Shown piece by piece: positions 11,683 to 23,305 of a stretch of DNA of 64,000 bases; the stretch's first letter is position 1, and each line of letters begins with the position of its first letter. The stretch comes from Celoporthe dispersa (Eukaryota > Ascomycota > Sordariomycetes > Diaporthales > Cryphonectriaceae), in NCBI GenBank assembly GCA_016584495.1, contig WAID01000007.1, forward strand, positions 434,001 through 498,000, written 5' to 3'. Position numbers and translations under genes: made by a program. Below the pieces are notes generated by a model, which saw only the letters and a program-made list of their open reading frames with translations, was not told where the DNA came from and made no database searches.

Positions 11683-13144
11683 AGCAATTTCGGAAGGAGA
11701 AGGATATACCCCGGAGGAAAGGAGACGAGAGAAACTGGAAGCATTTGCGCTGGCGTTTTTTTCTTTTTTCTTTTTTTCTTTTTTAAGGCTGAATTCCTGG
11801 TGCTATGTGGGATCAAACGGGGAGCAACGGCGTCAAGGAAAACGGTCTTTTCTCTTCTTTTCTTCACATCTCACATCATGTGAGTTCCAAGGGACGATGG
11901 CCGAAGAAGTTCAACATCTTGCAGTCATGGCATCTCAAAAATCGAGGCCGGGCTGTGGCACCGGCGCTTTGGGATTGATGCCTGCCACACCGCAGTAGGA
12001 GGGATGGAGGTCAGGCGGCGGGTGAAGCACCGACTCAACATTGTGGCTGTGACAGGCCGCGGTTATTAATAGTGGCAGGAGGCCACGAAGCATCCCTCAT
12101 CCGTGCCGCCACAACGCATCACATTCTTCATTCCACGGATTCACGATGATATTATTTTATAATGTCTATGCCTCTATGTTCCTGTATCCAAACACACCAA
12201 TCCTTTTTTTTTTTCCTTTCCTTTTTCCCTCTCTTTTTCTTCCCTCCATTCTTGTTCTAATCATCTCAGGCGAACATGGCGGCCACCGCTGGGATAGTCT
12301 GAGCTGTACAATAGTTGCATAACAATATTTTTCTTCGCGATGGAACCATCAACAGCCCAACCATGCCAGGTAGAGGCGGGTCAGGTTCCTGTAGTGAGAA
12401 ATTCGGGGGATGATCAGACAATGATAAGATATGACTCGAGTCAGAAACCAAGGCCACGAATGACTAGCGGGCTCACTGTGACTTATGAGGACATGACTTC
12501 AGTGGAAGCGGTGATACATGGGAGGTTATTTCATGCCTCGTGCCTCCTTAGTTAGTCTGTTAGTTTCATGAGTGGGGTGGCTGTCAGGATAGATGCCAGT
12601 GTCAGGGACAGAGAGGTAGGGCGTATATACATGGTAGGCGTACAGGAAATGCGTAGAGTGAACGGAGGGTAGTTAGACAGCACAAGAATGCAAGTGACCC
12701 CCACAGATCAACACAGCAGGTTACAGCATAGAAGGGCGCTTGTTGGCAGGCTGGCAGGGCAGGTATATAGTAATACGGGTCTTTCCGCTGCTTTGGCACC
12801 AGTGATTTTCCAAGGCGATCCTGTTGGCCCAGGGGCACCTACCCCTTGCAAAACCCTGCCGTTGTTGCGTCATTTGGGTGCACACAGGCAGGTGGTGTCC
12901 CCACAGACTCTGAACACTTGATAACTACACAGCAACCCAGCAAGTACTAACACTCTACACTCCTGGCACGATAGGGAGATTGAGGCACATTCTTCGTACT
13001 CTGTTGATTCTGGGCCAAAGCACGTCCCAACAAGCGTCTCCCTGAGACCTCCTCATCGTTACTGGCACCTCCGACTTGGCTGATCCTGTTTCCATGTCCC
13101 TTTTGAAGGAGTACTAAGTAGGGAGGAGACGCGGGAGTTACAAG
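11683..13144. other. RAX2-YVC1 spacer
   Basis: This 1.46 kb spacer holds the RAX2 3' flank with T-rich tracts (11756-11783 and 12204-12244) that may help termination, and the promoter of the next gene. No coding sequence, RNA gene or repeat family was recognised. Confidence 0.45.
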
Positions 13145-15682
13145 ATGCCACACGAGGGTTCAGATCAAGATCACCGCTACGACGATCAGGGCCAGAGCCC
13201 CAGCCCACGCCAGAACCACAGTGCCTACTCGCGCAGACATCTGCACTTCCAGGAACCAGAGCGCAGACCTCTGCTGAGGAGACACATCAGCCATGACCTG
13301 CAGCAGGAGCCAGTCTTCTCATGCTCCGTCAACGCCCACTCACATCTCCCCGTCTATACCAACATACACCGCATCAGGAGGGATGTCGTATCCATAGTCG
13401 AGGACTATATGACGATAGAGCAGCTGAGGGATCTACGCATTAACATCTCAGTCATCCGGCCTCTCGTGGACCAGTTGTATGCGCTCGACGACATCTCAAT
13501 TGGTGACCTTTCTTCCCATACGTCACATGTACCGCAACGCTTGATACTAACCGCTGGATAGTGTACTGCCTCCTTGTCAACCGCGCACACTTCCTGCACG
13601 AACAGTCGCATCTGAATAACAGGCAGAATGTCAATTTCACCCGTGCCACCCTGTGTGAGCTGGTTGCCACCCGCATATTGCGGCGCTTCAACGAGGATAA
13701 TGAAGGCCCGGAGGGTCTTCTCATCCTGGCCCACATCCTTGTAGCCGGGTTTGAGCCCTTCCAGAATGCCCCCGAGGTTATCCGCCAGGAGGCTTCGTCG
13801 ACAAGCTCCTGGAGCTACCACCAAACGCTGCCCGCCCTAGAGGTCGCCATCCTGAGCGAGAGCAAGCTGTTCCTGAGCTCCACGTCCTGCCAGAAAGTAA
13901 TCGACGCCATCTACGGGGGCCAGGTCATCTACACGCCCTCGAGCTTCATGGACATCATCCCAGACCGCTATAAGCAGAAGCCGATCTCGCTCTACGACCC
14001 CAGGGCCGCCTCCCTGCTCAACCAGTACCGCCTAATCGTTCCCAGAACCAGAAACTTCCTAGAAATCTTTCAGTTCTGCGTTCTCCTGTTCTTGTATCTC
14101 TTGTTCATGACGGAACGGGATCCCAGCAAATTCAGCATCCTCGAGGTTGCCTTTTCGATATATGCCTTGGGATGGGTGTTGGACCAATTTGCTACGATGT
14201 TGGAGCATGGATGGTGAGGTTTCTCTCGTTGTCTGTGGTTATGGTGTCGGGATTGGCTGACGATTCCGATGCAGGCACGTCTACACGCAAAACTTGTGGT
14301 CCTTTCTGGACGTGACATTCAGCGTCATCTATTGGATTTACCTTATTCTCCGCATACACGGATGGCGCCTGAGAGACCAGAACGCAGGCCAGCAAGCACT
14401 GGATGTCCTCGCCATGGGCGCACCAGTCCTCATCCCTCGCCTTGCCTTCAACCTACTCTCCAACAACCTGCTCTTTGTCTGCCTGCGGGCGATGGTGGTA
14501 GATTTCACACTGCTGACGGCTCTTGCTGCTTGGTGTTTTGGTGGCTTTTTACTCTCGCTTATATGGCTTGGCGATGCGGGCCACACGACCATTACTGTAG
14601 GAAAGTGGATGCTTTGGATCTGGTTCGGCCTTGACGGGACTGGAATCCAGAAAGCTCCCGACTTTCACTGGATCTTGGGGCCCTGCCTCATGATCACATT
14701 TGCGTTCCTAGGTGAGTATCAGCGCATCGGAGCGAACGAGTCGATTGAGACACATTTTGCTAATCGCACGCTCCAAGGGAACACCCTCTTCCTGACCATT
14801 CTTGTCTCCATGCTCTCCAACACTTTCAGCACCATTGTGTCAAACGCCACAGCCGAGATCCAGTACCGCCACGCAGTCCAGACGCTTGAGGGCGTCAAGA
14901 GCGACGCCATCTTCGCCTACCAGCCACCCTTCAACATCCTAGCTCTTTTCATCCTCGTGCCCCTCCGGTGGTTCATCAGCCCCCGCTGGTTTCACAAGAT
15001 TCACGTCTTCTTCGTGCGGCTGCTCAACCTCCCACTATTGCTCATCATCGCGGCCGCCGAGCGGCGCCTCCTGTGGCCCATGTCGTCCCACTCCAGCGCC
15101 ACTTCGGTGGCGAGCGCCGATGAGGCGCGGTCGCCATGGTTCTGGGAGAAGTGGCGCATCACGACGCATGGCGACATCCATGCTGTCTTCCACCTACCGC
15201 CGCCGGACGAGATGGGGGATGCCATCTCGGTGGACGACGAGCTGACGCACCACATGATTCGGCGGCATTTCCAGCGGAGCTCAACGGCGGACTCTACAAA
15301 CCTTGAGAGTATCATACGGCGACGAAAGCAGCAGCAGCAGCAGCCAGCATTAAAGGCTCAGAGCGATGGGACTAGCGACGCGAGAAGCGACGAGGCGCAG
15401 CCGCCCAAGTCGCCGGGCGCTGGCAAGACAATCAGCAGACGGGACAGCATGGCACCGTTTCCGGGGCTTCGGCAGGAATTACAGGGTATTCTCGATGATT
15501 CCCCCGAGATGTCCTCCATGACGGCCCGGCTTGATGCGCTAGAGGAGAGCAATGCGAGGATCGAGTCGATGCTGGCGAGGCTGGTGGATGACTTGGATGA
15601 TAGCACGAGCGCTGAGGAGGAGCAGGCAGCTGGAAGGACAGGGTCACTAAGAGATTTGGATCATACAGGCGATGGCCAGTGA
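13145..15682 (+). CDS. YVC1: YVC1-type TRP (TRPY) cation channel
   Basis: This is a fungal TRPY channel related to yeast Yvc1, which releases Ca2+ from the vacuole in response to stretch and osmotic shock. Four exons fit: 13145-13502, 13562-14213, 14275-14711 and 14778-15682, giving 783 residues. A polar N-terminal cytosolic domain (about 1-290) contains the conserved YCLLVNRAHFLHEQ segment and precedes the multi-pass region. The pore region reads FGLDGTGIQKAPDFHWILGP followed by FAFLGNTLFLTILVSMLSNTF, close to the family pore and S6. The C-terminus is cytosolic, with a glutamine run, serine/acidic patches and a predicted coiled coil (LDALEESNARIESMLARLVDDL-like heptads, about residues 730-755). 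The third intron (14712-14777) interrupts the pore/S6 junction, is 66 bases and contains no stop, so retention would insert 22 residues there. Membrane location is inferred from the family. Confidence 0.9.
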
Positions 15683-16042
15683 ACTTCTTTCGAGATTGAT
15701 ATCCTGCAACATATACACGGGGGCGACCGCACCGAGACCTACGTGAGCTGCCTGATGCAGTTTTGATCCTTATAGTGAGAGATCGGCGAATCGCGACACA
15801 AACGAGAAATTACGTGAAGGTATTGATCTGTAGTCCTCCATTGTTTTCTTCGTGTCGCGCATCTTTGTTGAACCCCAAAATTGACTAAGGAAAACCTCCG
15901 AAGTCGGGTATCATCTTTCAATTTGGAAGACACTCCTGTGCAGTTAAGGAACCATCTCGGACCCCGGAACGCCGATGCATAGAAAAGAAGCATGGAAGCC
16001 GCCATGTGACACCGTAACCTTATGCTTGACCCACGCGGCTCT
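15683..16042. other. Convergent 3' flanks of YVC1 and TFG2
   Basis: This 360-base region lies between two converging genes and should hold both polyadenylation regions. No gene or distinctive terminator structure was seen. Confidence 0.45.
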
Positions 16043-17345
16043 TTAGGCCACATCCTCCATCTTCACGTCGTCCTCGTCATCCTCATCTTCATCCTCGACA
16101 GCGACATCAGGGGCCGCTTCGGCGTTTGCTCTAAAGCCATCTCTAAGGCTCCACTGGTTGGCGAACCGTCCGGTCTTGTTCAGGGTCGCAACCTTCTCGA
16201 GCGTAGACCGCAGGTAGACCTCGGGCTGCGGGATCGCGGCCTTCAGAGCCTTCATGCTCCAATAGTTGTACTGGCCAAAGCACTGGAAGATTCTGTCAAG
16301 CAGCTCGTTTTCGGGAATACGAGCAGTCTTAGCATCGGCCTTGGCCTGTTTCGTCTTCTTCTTGGTCTCTTTCTATAGCCACGAGTCAGCACGAGCAAAG
16401 CCACATCGCGAGAGACCACACGAAAGCTTACGATGAAGGTGCCAAACGCCTCTGTTGCCTGTCGTGTTCCGGCTTGGACGACGTTATTAGTGACGGTCAG
16501 GCGGTCGATGATCTGGGTAGTGTTCTTCGGCTGTATCTGCTCCTGCGCGCGAACAGCCATAAGGTATGCGGTCTCGGGGTTGTCGATGGGGTTCATGTTG
16601 TACTCCTGCCTAACACGCCCATAAATGGCCGTCTTCTCTGCGCTCGGAGTCAGAATAGTGGTTCAAAGCAATGCAGAGTTCAGGGAAGCAGAGGACATAC
16701 TAGGGATAACTTGGCGGAACGTGTCCTTCCTCCCACGACGGCCGCCACGATGATTCTGCTGCGCGGGTTTCTCGACTTTGGGTCGCAAGAGGTAGGTAGG
16801 GATGTTCTGATCGGCCGCCTCCCTGCGGGCCTTGTTTTTGTTCTTGAAGGCTTCGAGATCTGACTCGGTAAAAACAAAGGTGTTCTTGACGCTCTGGTCG
16901 GTATCGACGAGATCGTACTCGCGAGGTAGTCCTTGGTGCGCAGGGACATTGGTCTTGAGCAGGAGCCGCATCTTTTGCTAGATTTCGAAAGACTTGTCAG
17001 TCTCAGCAACTCAGAAAACCAAGAAATGAAGAAGAAAAGAAGGGTCGCCTCCTGCGGCATTACCTTCTTGACCTGGGAGTGCTTCTTGTCGGGCTCGGAC
17101 CACATGCGAAGCTTTCCTATCTCGATGGGGGTGTCGTCGTCGATCTTGTCCCAGGCGGCCCAGACGTAGGTGGGGACACGAGCCATGAGAAGGCTGTCCT
17201 GTGGGGTGGGCATGCCGTTGCCATCGGCGGTATTGTAGAATTCGAGGTCAAGCTCCTCGTAGGGGTCATCATCGACGGCCATGGGGGATCCGTCCTCCAT
17301 CTTTATGTCCTCCGGGTCGGGCTTGACGGGCATGGAGTCTGCCAT
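16043..17345 (-). CDS. TFG2: Transcription factor TFIIF subunit beta (Tfg2/RAP30)
   Basis: This is the small subunit of TFIIF, which escorts RNA polymerase II into the preinitiation complex and stabilises TFIIB and start-site selection. Exons on the minus strand are 17345-17064, 16977-16701, 16637-16432 and 16372-16043, for 364 residues. The N-terminal dimerisation domain includes MARVPTYVWAAWDKI and IGKLRMWSEPD; the middle has the conserved RVIP/KKTAIYGRVRQEYN-type strand; the C-terminal winged helix reads RIPENELLDRIFQCF, YWSMKALKAAI and YLRSTLEKVATLNKTGRFANQWSL, then an acidic tail. At exon 2 two acceptors six bases apart (before 16977 or 16971) both keep the frame, so a two-residue ambiguity remains. 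The gene converges on YVC1 and diverges from the CCCH gene. No frame break was seen. Confidence 0.93.
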
Positions 17346-17992
17346 GGTGAATGTAGGCTGTGCAGCGAGCAGCCCGTGACGATCAGAGAGGGTGGAGATC
17401 GAAAGGCTAGACGCCGAGGAGGGAGACGAGACGCAGATAGTCAGTCTGTCCAAGGCGCGAGTGACTGTCGGAAGTGATGGATCGCCGTCCAGTCCAAAGT
17501 TGTCTGAAGGTTCAAGTGTTGGTTGAGGTTGCTGGCTGTCCTTACGTAATCCACTGTGAAAGAGGCACAAGTACTCCGGCTCTACCCTGTAAGTTTGGAC
17601 TTTCGGCTTCCACAGCAATCTGAGGCAGCTTCTAGGGTGGGTGCTTGTCCAAGATATCCCCCGGGTCCTGGCTGAAACCTGGACAAAGAAAATCACAACA
17701 AAGCACGATAGTCCAGCTCGTCCTCTACTGGTCAGGAAGTTCACTCGTTGAAGTTGAGCCAAAAGTGACAAGGTACCGCGCAGTTCGGAGGACTAGAGTG
17801 TTTTAATGACGACATGGGTCTGCTTGCTTATATCAGCAGCCAGCTCTCCATCACCTGTTGATCTTTCGTATCTATTTCCTGCCGCCATTTCAACCCGACC
17901 GCCGCCACCACCACCACTTTTTCTCTCCTCCCTACCAGCAACTCTCCTAAGGACTCGGCAGATTGCACCTCTCACAAGCAACACAACACAAG
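17346..17992. promoter_or_regulatory. Divergent TFG2/CCCH-protein promoter region
   Basis: This 647-base region separates the divergent TFIIF beta and CCCH zinc-finger genes and must contain both promoters. The right half is pyrimidine-rich (CCGCCGCCACCACCACC and CTCTCCTCC tracts) before the start at 17993. No specific factor site was identified. Confidence 0.45.
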
Positions 17993-19678
17993 ATGTCTGA
18001 CGAGGACCAGAAACTGATGGAGCAGATTAGCCTCCTGGCAGGTAAGATAACTTTCTCGGCGCACCTTTCTCCTTCCCCTTTCTCCCTTCCCTCGAGAACA
18101 AAGATCTAACCTTTTTGCCATCCACCACAGGCCAGATCAATCGCGCCAAGAACCAGCAAGCCGGTGTTGTCTCCGCTCCACCACCGCAGGCCCATGGTCC
18201 TTCCCGCTGTACGTTCAACCCATCCCGACGTCTACCCTACTCCTTTGAACCTTGGACTGATGATATCATCTGCAACTCATCAGCATATGGTAGGGGCGGC
18301 TATTATCGTGGCCACCACCCATACTCTCCCCGCGGAGGATATCGAGTCGGCAAGCCTCCCGTTCACCGTAACCGAACACTTGTTCTCAACAACGCTGCGG
18401 CGCCAAACACCGCCAGCAGGGATGCCACCCCGGCCTCCGATGCCGCGTCTCCTTGCTGGGTCACCAAGACTGACCGACACATGCAACTGATCAACTCCAA
18501 CATCTATCAGGGAGCAGACCGAGGCCCGCGCCAAGGCCATCGAGCAAACCCGCCTGCAGAAGCTGCGGCGGAAGGAGAACTTGGAGCGGTCGCAGATCAT
18601 GAGCCACCTCAGACGAACTGCCAACCCCGCTGTCGTCTCTGCTAACTCCACCACAGCCCCTCTCTATGAGATTGTCGTGGATGGTATCAAGTTCGCCGTT
18701 GTTATGAATGGCAGTAAACTCGTCAAACTTCCCGGTGCGTCTCCTACTATATTTCCGACCACGTGTACCGCTGCTCACATGTTTTTTTTTCCCCCAGGAG
18801 ACCCCAATGCCCCGAAGGCCACCCCGAAGGTTGCCATCGTCGGGGGCGTCAAGTTTCACCGCACCAAGAATGGGAACATGTACCGACAGGCGGTTGTCAA
18901 GGCCCAGCGGTATGTCGCCCTTCCAGGCGATGGGCATATACTGACGAGGGCACCCTACAGTCGATCCGGCGCCGTAAACAAGGTCAATGTTCCTTGCAAG
19001 AACTTCTCAACCACCGGTACCTCCTTTCAATAACCCCTGTCTCTTCTTTCCTGGCGTTTTCCCATGCGTCTGGTTTTCAGATCATGGACCGGCAGTGCTG
19101 ACTGTTCCATCTTTTCTCCAGGGTCCTGCCCCAAGGGGCCTATGTGCCGCTATCTCCATGACCACTCCAAGGTTGCTGTCTGCAAGGACTACCTGCAGAA
19201 GGGTGCTTGTGTCTACGGAGACCAGTGTGATTTGTCGCACGAGCTAACTGCCGAGCGCACGCCCCATTGTGTGCACTATGCCAAGGGCAACTGTTCCAAG
19301 CCCGATTGTCCGTATGTCCACCGCGTACTGCCTCCAGGTGCTCTGGTCTGTCGCGAATTTGGCTTCTATGGCTACTGCGACAAGGGCATCAGCTGTCCCA
19401 ACCGCCACTCCTTTGAGTGTCCCGATTTCAGCAACGACGGTGTCTGTAAGGCCAAAGGCTGTAAGCTTCCCCATCGCGAGAGGGCAAGCGTCCTTCGCAA
19501 GGCCAGCGCTGCTCGTCAGCAGGCCGCCAACCAGGGTGACGATGATGGCGATGATCCATCCAGTGACGACGACGGCGATTCGGTCGGCTCTGATGAGGTG
19601 GACTCTGACGAGGTTGATGAGTTCGTCGGAGAAGACGGCTCTGTGGATTTCGAGCAGCAGGATTTCATCAGCTTGTAG
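17993..19678 (+). CDS. Five-CCCH zinc-finger protein (ZC3H3-like), one frame break
   Basis: The protein has five tandem CCCH fingers, like animal ZC3H3, a family linked to polyadenylation and mRNA export; the yeast-type counterpart is not certain. Exons are 17993-18041, 18131-18208, 18284-18734, 18798-18909, 18961-19016 and 19122-19678. The N-terminus has an RG/YR-rich stretch and a conserved HRNRTLVLNN ... WVTKTDRHMQLIN block. The five fingers lie in the last two exons: CKNFSTTGSCPKGPMCRYLH, CKDYLQKGACVYGDQCDLSH, CVHYAKGNCSKPDCPYVH, CREFGFYGYCDKGISCPNRH and CPDFSNDGVCKAKGCKLPH. The tail is Asp/Ser/Glu-rich. After the WVTKTDRHMQLIN block the frame shifts by one base at the GGG run 18510-18512: dropping one G continues into a helical basic segment EQTEARAKAIEQTRLQKLRR. 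With that the protein is 433 residues. Nuclear RNA binding is inferred. Confidence 0.88.
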
Positions 19679-20153
19679 AGCATTGCGTCTTGCATCTTTT
19701 TGACGTCATCTTCTCGTTCAATGGAGCATAGCACGGTGTTCAGGAACATCTATACGCTGTTGGTGGTCGGCTGGCCATTGGTTGGGTGAAAGAGAAAAAA
19801 AAAGAAGAGGGGGAAAAAAAAGAAAAGAAAAAAAAATAGGGTCGCATACTCTAGAAGCATAGGACGTTAGTCAGAAAGAGAAGAATGAAGAAGACTTTTG
19901 CGACTTATCAGGATCTCATGAAATATGTGGCATTTCTCGACCTCGCTGAATATCAGCGAATCGGCTTATTGAGGCTAATACTGCCTGGTGATGATGATCA
20001 TGTTCCCTAATGTCTCTTCGGATATTGAGACGAGGTTGTTATATGGCAGGAAAAATGAAATGGACTGTAGTATCGTTCTTTCTTGGAACGCTCTGCTGCG
20101 ATCATCAATGTGAGGAAGTAATCATTTAGTAGTAATATGACGACAACACCTAA
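19679..20153. other. Convergent spacer with A-rich tract
   Basis: This 475-base spacer lies between two converging genes. It holds an A/G-rich tract at about 19789-19839 and otherwise no gene. It should contain the poly(A) sites of both neighbours. Confidence 0.4.
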
Positions 20154-21094
20154 TCAAATATCTCGTAGACCGCCACCCTCTGCGCCGATCAAGCCATGAG
20201 TCCATATGTTCATTCCAATCTTGGTGCCTTCTAGCAGGGGCTGTCCGGCATGAACAGTCTCTTGAATGCCAGTTCCATCCTCCCTGAAGTTGACCCAGAA
20301 CAATGCGTTACCCTTGATGGGCCTCACCGCAACTCCATCGCCCTCAAAATCGCAGTCTGTCCACCTACACCAAGGACGCCCAAGCCTCTTGGAGTTTCCC
20401 CAAGCTAACCTCACGAGTGGAAAGTATGTGGATCCGCCCGCGCAATTATCGGACTCTAACGTCGCAAAGAAGGATGTACGCCTATCTATGTCTTTCTTGC
20501 GGTCCGTATCCCAGTCGTGATGCATCCCGAAACGACCGCCAGCCTTGTACCGGACGGCGGCAAGAGTGTCCATCGTCACGTTGGCGGGAGCATAGCCCTC
20601 AAACTCAGCGGCCCTCTCGCGCACGCACGAGACGACTAGATCCTCGGAGGGGAGCCATGCTGTATCGCTTCTGCGGTGGCTTCTGTCGACATTGATTGTC
20701 TTGGAGCCATCATCTTCGTATTTACGCACTTCGGACTCCTCGTAGAGCGGTTTGCTGCCGAGCTGTCAGTTTCCTCCATCTATTACACACGCTCTGAGTT
20801 GAGAACCGACGCGAGTTGTTTGAGATAATCAGACTCGAACTCAGTCAGGAAGCCTTCGATGTAGACCATGACGGGGTCATAAGCGAGGAATTTGGGCCGC
20901 ATCTGTGCCGGGTGCTGGCAGGCATACTCTTTCGTGTCGAGTATTTTGCTATCCTCGAGGTACAATTGATCGTACCATTGTTGATATCTCTCCACTATAC
21001 CGTGAAAGGAAAATCCAGCGCCGTATAGATATGCTGCAGGTATGGCAGCAATATTGAGTGCGAGGTGGAAGGAAGATGTATGCATGATGGGCAA
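20154..21094 (-). CDS. Prolyl 4-hydroxylase-like 2-oxoglutarate/Fe(II) oxygenase
   Basis: This is a P4H-alpha-type dioxygenase (P4Hc fold) that would hydroxylate a protein or small-molecule substrate using 2-oxoglutarate, O2 and Fe(II). Two exons, 21094-20789 and 20762-20154, give 304 residues; the intron 20788-20763 is very short (26 bases), with donor GTGTAA and acceptor GACAG. The HxD iron motif is H183-x-D185 (in YKAGGRFGMHHDWD), the distal iron ligand is H273 (ETVHAG) and K283 (EGTKIGMNIW) is placed to hold the co-substrate carboxylate, so the active site looks complete. The N-terminus is hydrophobic (LALNIAAIPAAYLYG) and could be a signal or anchor, which suits an ER or secreted enzyme. 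A 26-base intron is below the usual fungal minimum, so the junction between residues 102 and 103 should be treated as provisional. The substrate is unknown. Confidence 0.85.
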
Positions 21095-23305
21095 GTCAAC
21101 AGTGGTGCCTGCTAAGAAATTCTTTTTTTCTTAAAGAAAAGAAAAACTAAAAACCGAACAGAACACCTGCAGGTTCCTCCATCTAGCTCAAGGCTTCAAA
21201 TTATTATATGATACCCAGGTATTGAACCTCAGGGACGTGAAGCCCCATAGCGCCCTTAGGGGTTGTGGATTGTTTCAACTGCAAGACTGAAGCAGGAGAT
21301 CACGTATGTTGGTCCAGGGTCTTGAAACAAATATCAGATAATATCCACAGTGATCCGAGAATGCGTGGTTATTACTCTCACCAAAGGTCACTTCCATATT
21401 TGGTGTGGCATTAATCACCACATAACATCTGAAAGGAAGCGTTAGGTGTCCTGCGTAGCAAAGTCTGATGGTCCTCATTAAATCCGTAATCATTACTCAA
21501 CCTTGCCTAGACTACTACTATCGTTTGCGAAAATTACCAGGGGCAGTAAATAGAAAGTTGATGTTCAAAGCTTCCTTGGGAACACTGGAATACCTGAGCC
21601 CGTGCCTACACAAGTCAAATTGAAAATGAACCATTCAACGGTTCTGAACTCCACTTCTTCAGACCTCGCTTTCCGATCCGACTTTCAGGCTGCTCATATA
21701 GAAAGTGTCTGCATATAAATACTGTGCTTCTCACACACGTACTCGTTGTATACAGCCCTTGATTATAGGGGATACGTTGGATTCACACCTGGGTACTTAA
21801 GTAGGCATCTGTGTGGCGTTGTCCACCCCCACCCCCCAGGCTTCCTTCAAGGTACTTGACTATCTTTCTCGGCAGTATTAAACAGTGCCCGATACAGTGG
21901 GTGTAGGCCAAGCAGACATTCGAGATCTCCGTAAGTAAAGATTGGATCGCTAAATGAAAAATGCTCCGAATCACTTTCAGCCGTATATTGAATCTCCACT
22001 TCTTCGACAGCCTATGTAAAGGCTGCATGTCTGACCAAGAATGCCTGTTAAAAATAATTACTGTGCTCATAACTGTCATGTATGAATTTGTCAAGGTCTG
22101 AACGAGACCACTCCTGGCGTTTCGGACGGACGAGCTTCAGTGAAGGATGAAGTCAACCGGCAGCCGCTGAAGTTCCCTGCGTCGAGTTCTCGATAGTAGA
22201 GAAGGGGCTTAGCTACAGTCTATACAGAAGAGTCAATATTACAGGAGACTGGCCTCTCAATTTCGATGGCCGGCTAGCCGAGCAGCAGCAAACAAGACAG
22301 AGAGGCTTTGTAGGATCGCAGGATGGGCTGAAAGTTAACACATCTTGACACGAGTACTAGAGCTGGACCGGTCTCCGGGGAGGGATTTTGAATAAGGTGG
22401 ATTAAAAAAAGATCTCAAGTCCACTTAAAGACCACTGCTTTCATAACACGGGAATACTCTTCCTCCAGTGTCTATCATCTTGTGAGTTCCGATGCTTGTG
22501 GCAAGTGTCCTAAGTCTTGTTGTGGAATACGTACCCAAATAAATTTTGACGGGTGTGCTAGCCCTCATAGCTATACCATTGACCACAGTGTACTTTTACA
22601 AAGATTTGGCGGTAATAGCGTTTAATGGTGAGGAGTATCGTGGCTTTTTGGGCTCTCGGCCGCATGGAGAACTGACTTTTACCTACCATCCTTAGCTAGT
22701 ACAGAATGATCGTGGCTTGAATCAAACAAGATCACACTTGGCTCGTCAGTCACAATCATCATGAGCCTAGGGGTGTGCATCACTGGTTCCGAAAGAACAT
22801 GAGGGGGGTGGTACACTATATATCACTTGTCTAATGTGACTGTCGACGGCGGGGTTTTGGCGGAACTATCTGGCTAACTTGGGCCGTGGTGGTTTTACCC
22901 GAATGATTCCTGATCACGAATAGCATTAAAGAGTGATTCGGCGTAATATCTACTCGGTGACTGTCAACCAACGAAGCAGACACCGAATATTATCAAATGC
23001 AACCCGAATCCTGGTTGTCCGGTCACAAGTTGAGTGTCGCCGGAAGAGGAGCCGCCGTCCAATATATAAAATGATGAATATCTCGGCACTTGAGATGACG
23101 CTGAAGGGAGGACATGACAGGGCCTTCCTCATAATTTACAGTTCCTCTGACAGAAATAACCTTTCTTCATCTACGGGATTCCTCCCAGCTTCTTTGACAG
23201 CTTCTCTGCGACCTTCTCCTCGTGGCTGACTTACTGTGCGATCATACTGCCCGACAAAAACGATTACCAGCAAGAAGAGAAACCCCTCCCCCTCCCCCCC
23301 AAAAA
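21095..23305. other. Gene-free 2.2 kb spacer between P4H-like and DUF1996 genes
   Basis: No gene was recognised on either strand; open frames are short and lack motifs. It is AT-richer than the coding DNA around it and may be degenerate repeat sequence, but no terminal repeats, duplicated ends or transposase remnants were found by eye. Confidence 0.45.
23063..23070 (+). promoter_or_regulatory. Candidate TATA box of the DUF1996 gene
   Basis: TATATAAA lies 236 bases upstream of the DUF1996 start codon and is followed by a CT-rich leader (TTCTTTGACAGCTTCTCTGCG). It is the clearest TATA element in this spacer. Its use is inferred from position only. Confidence 0.4.
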
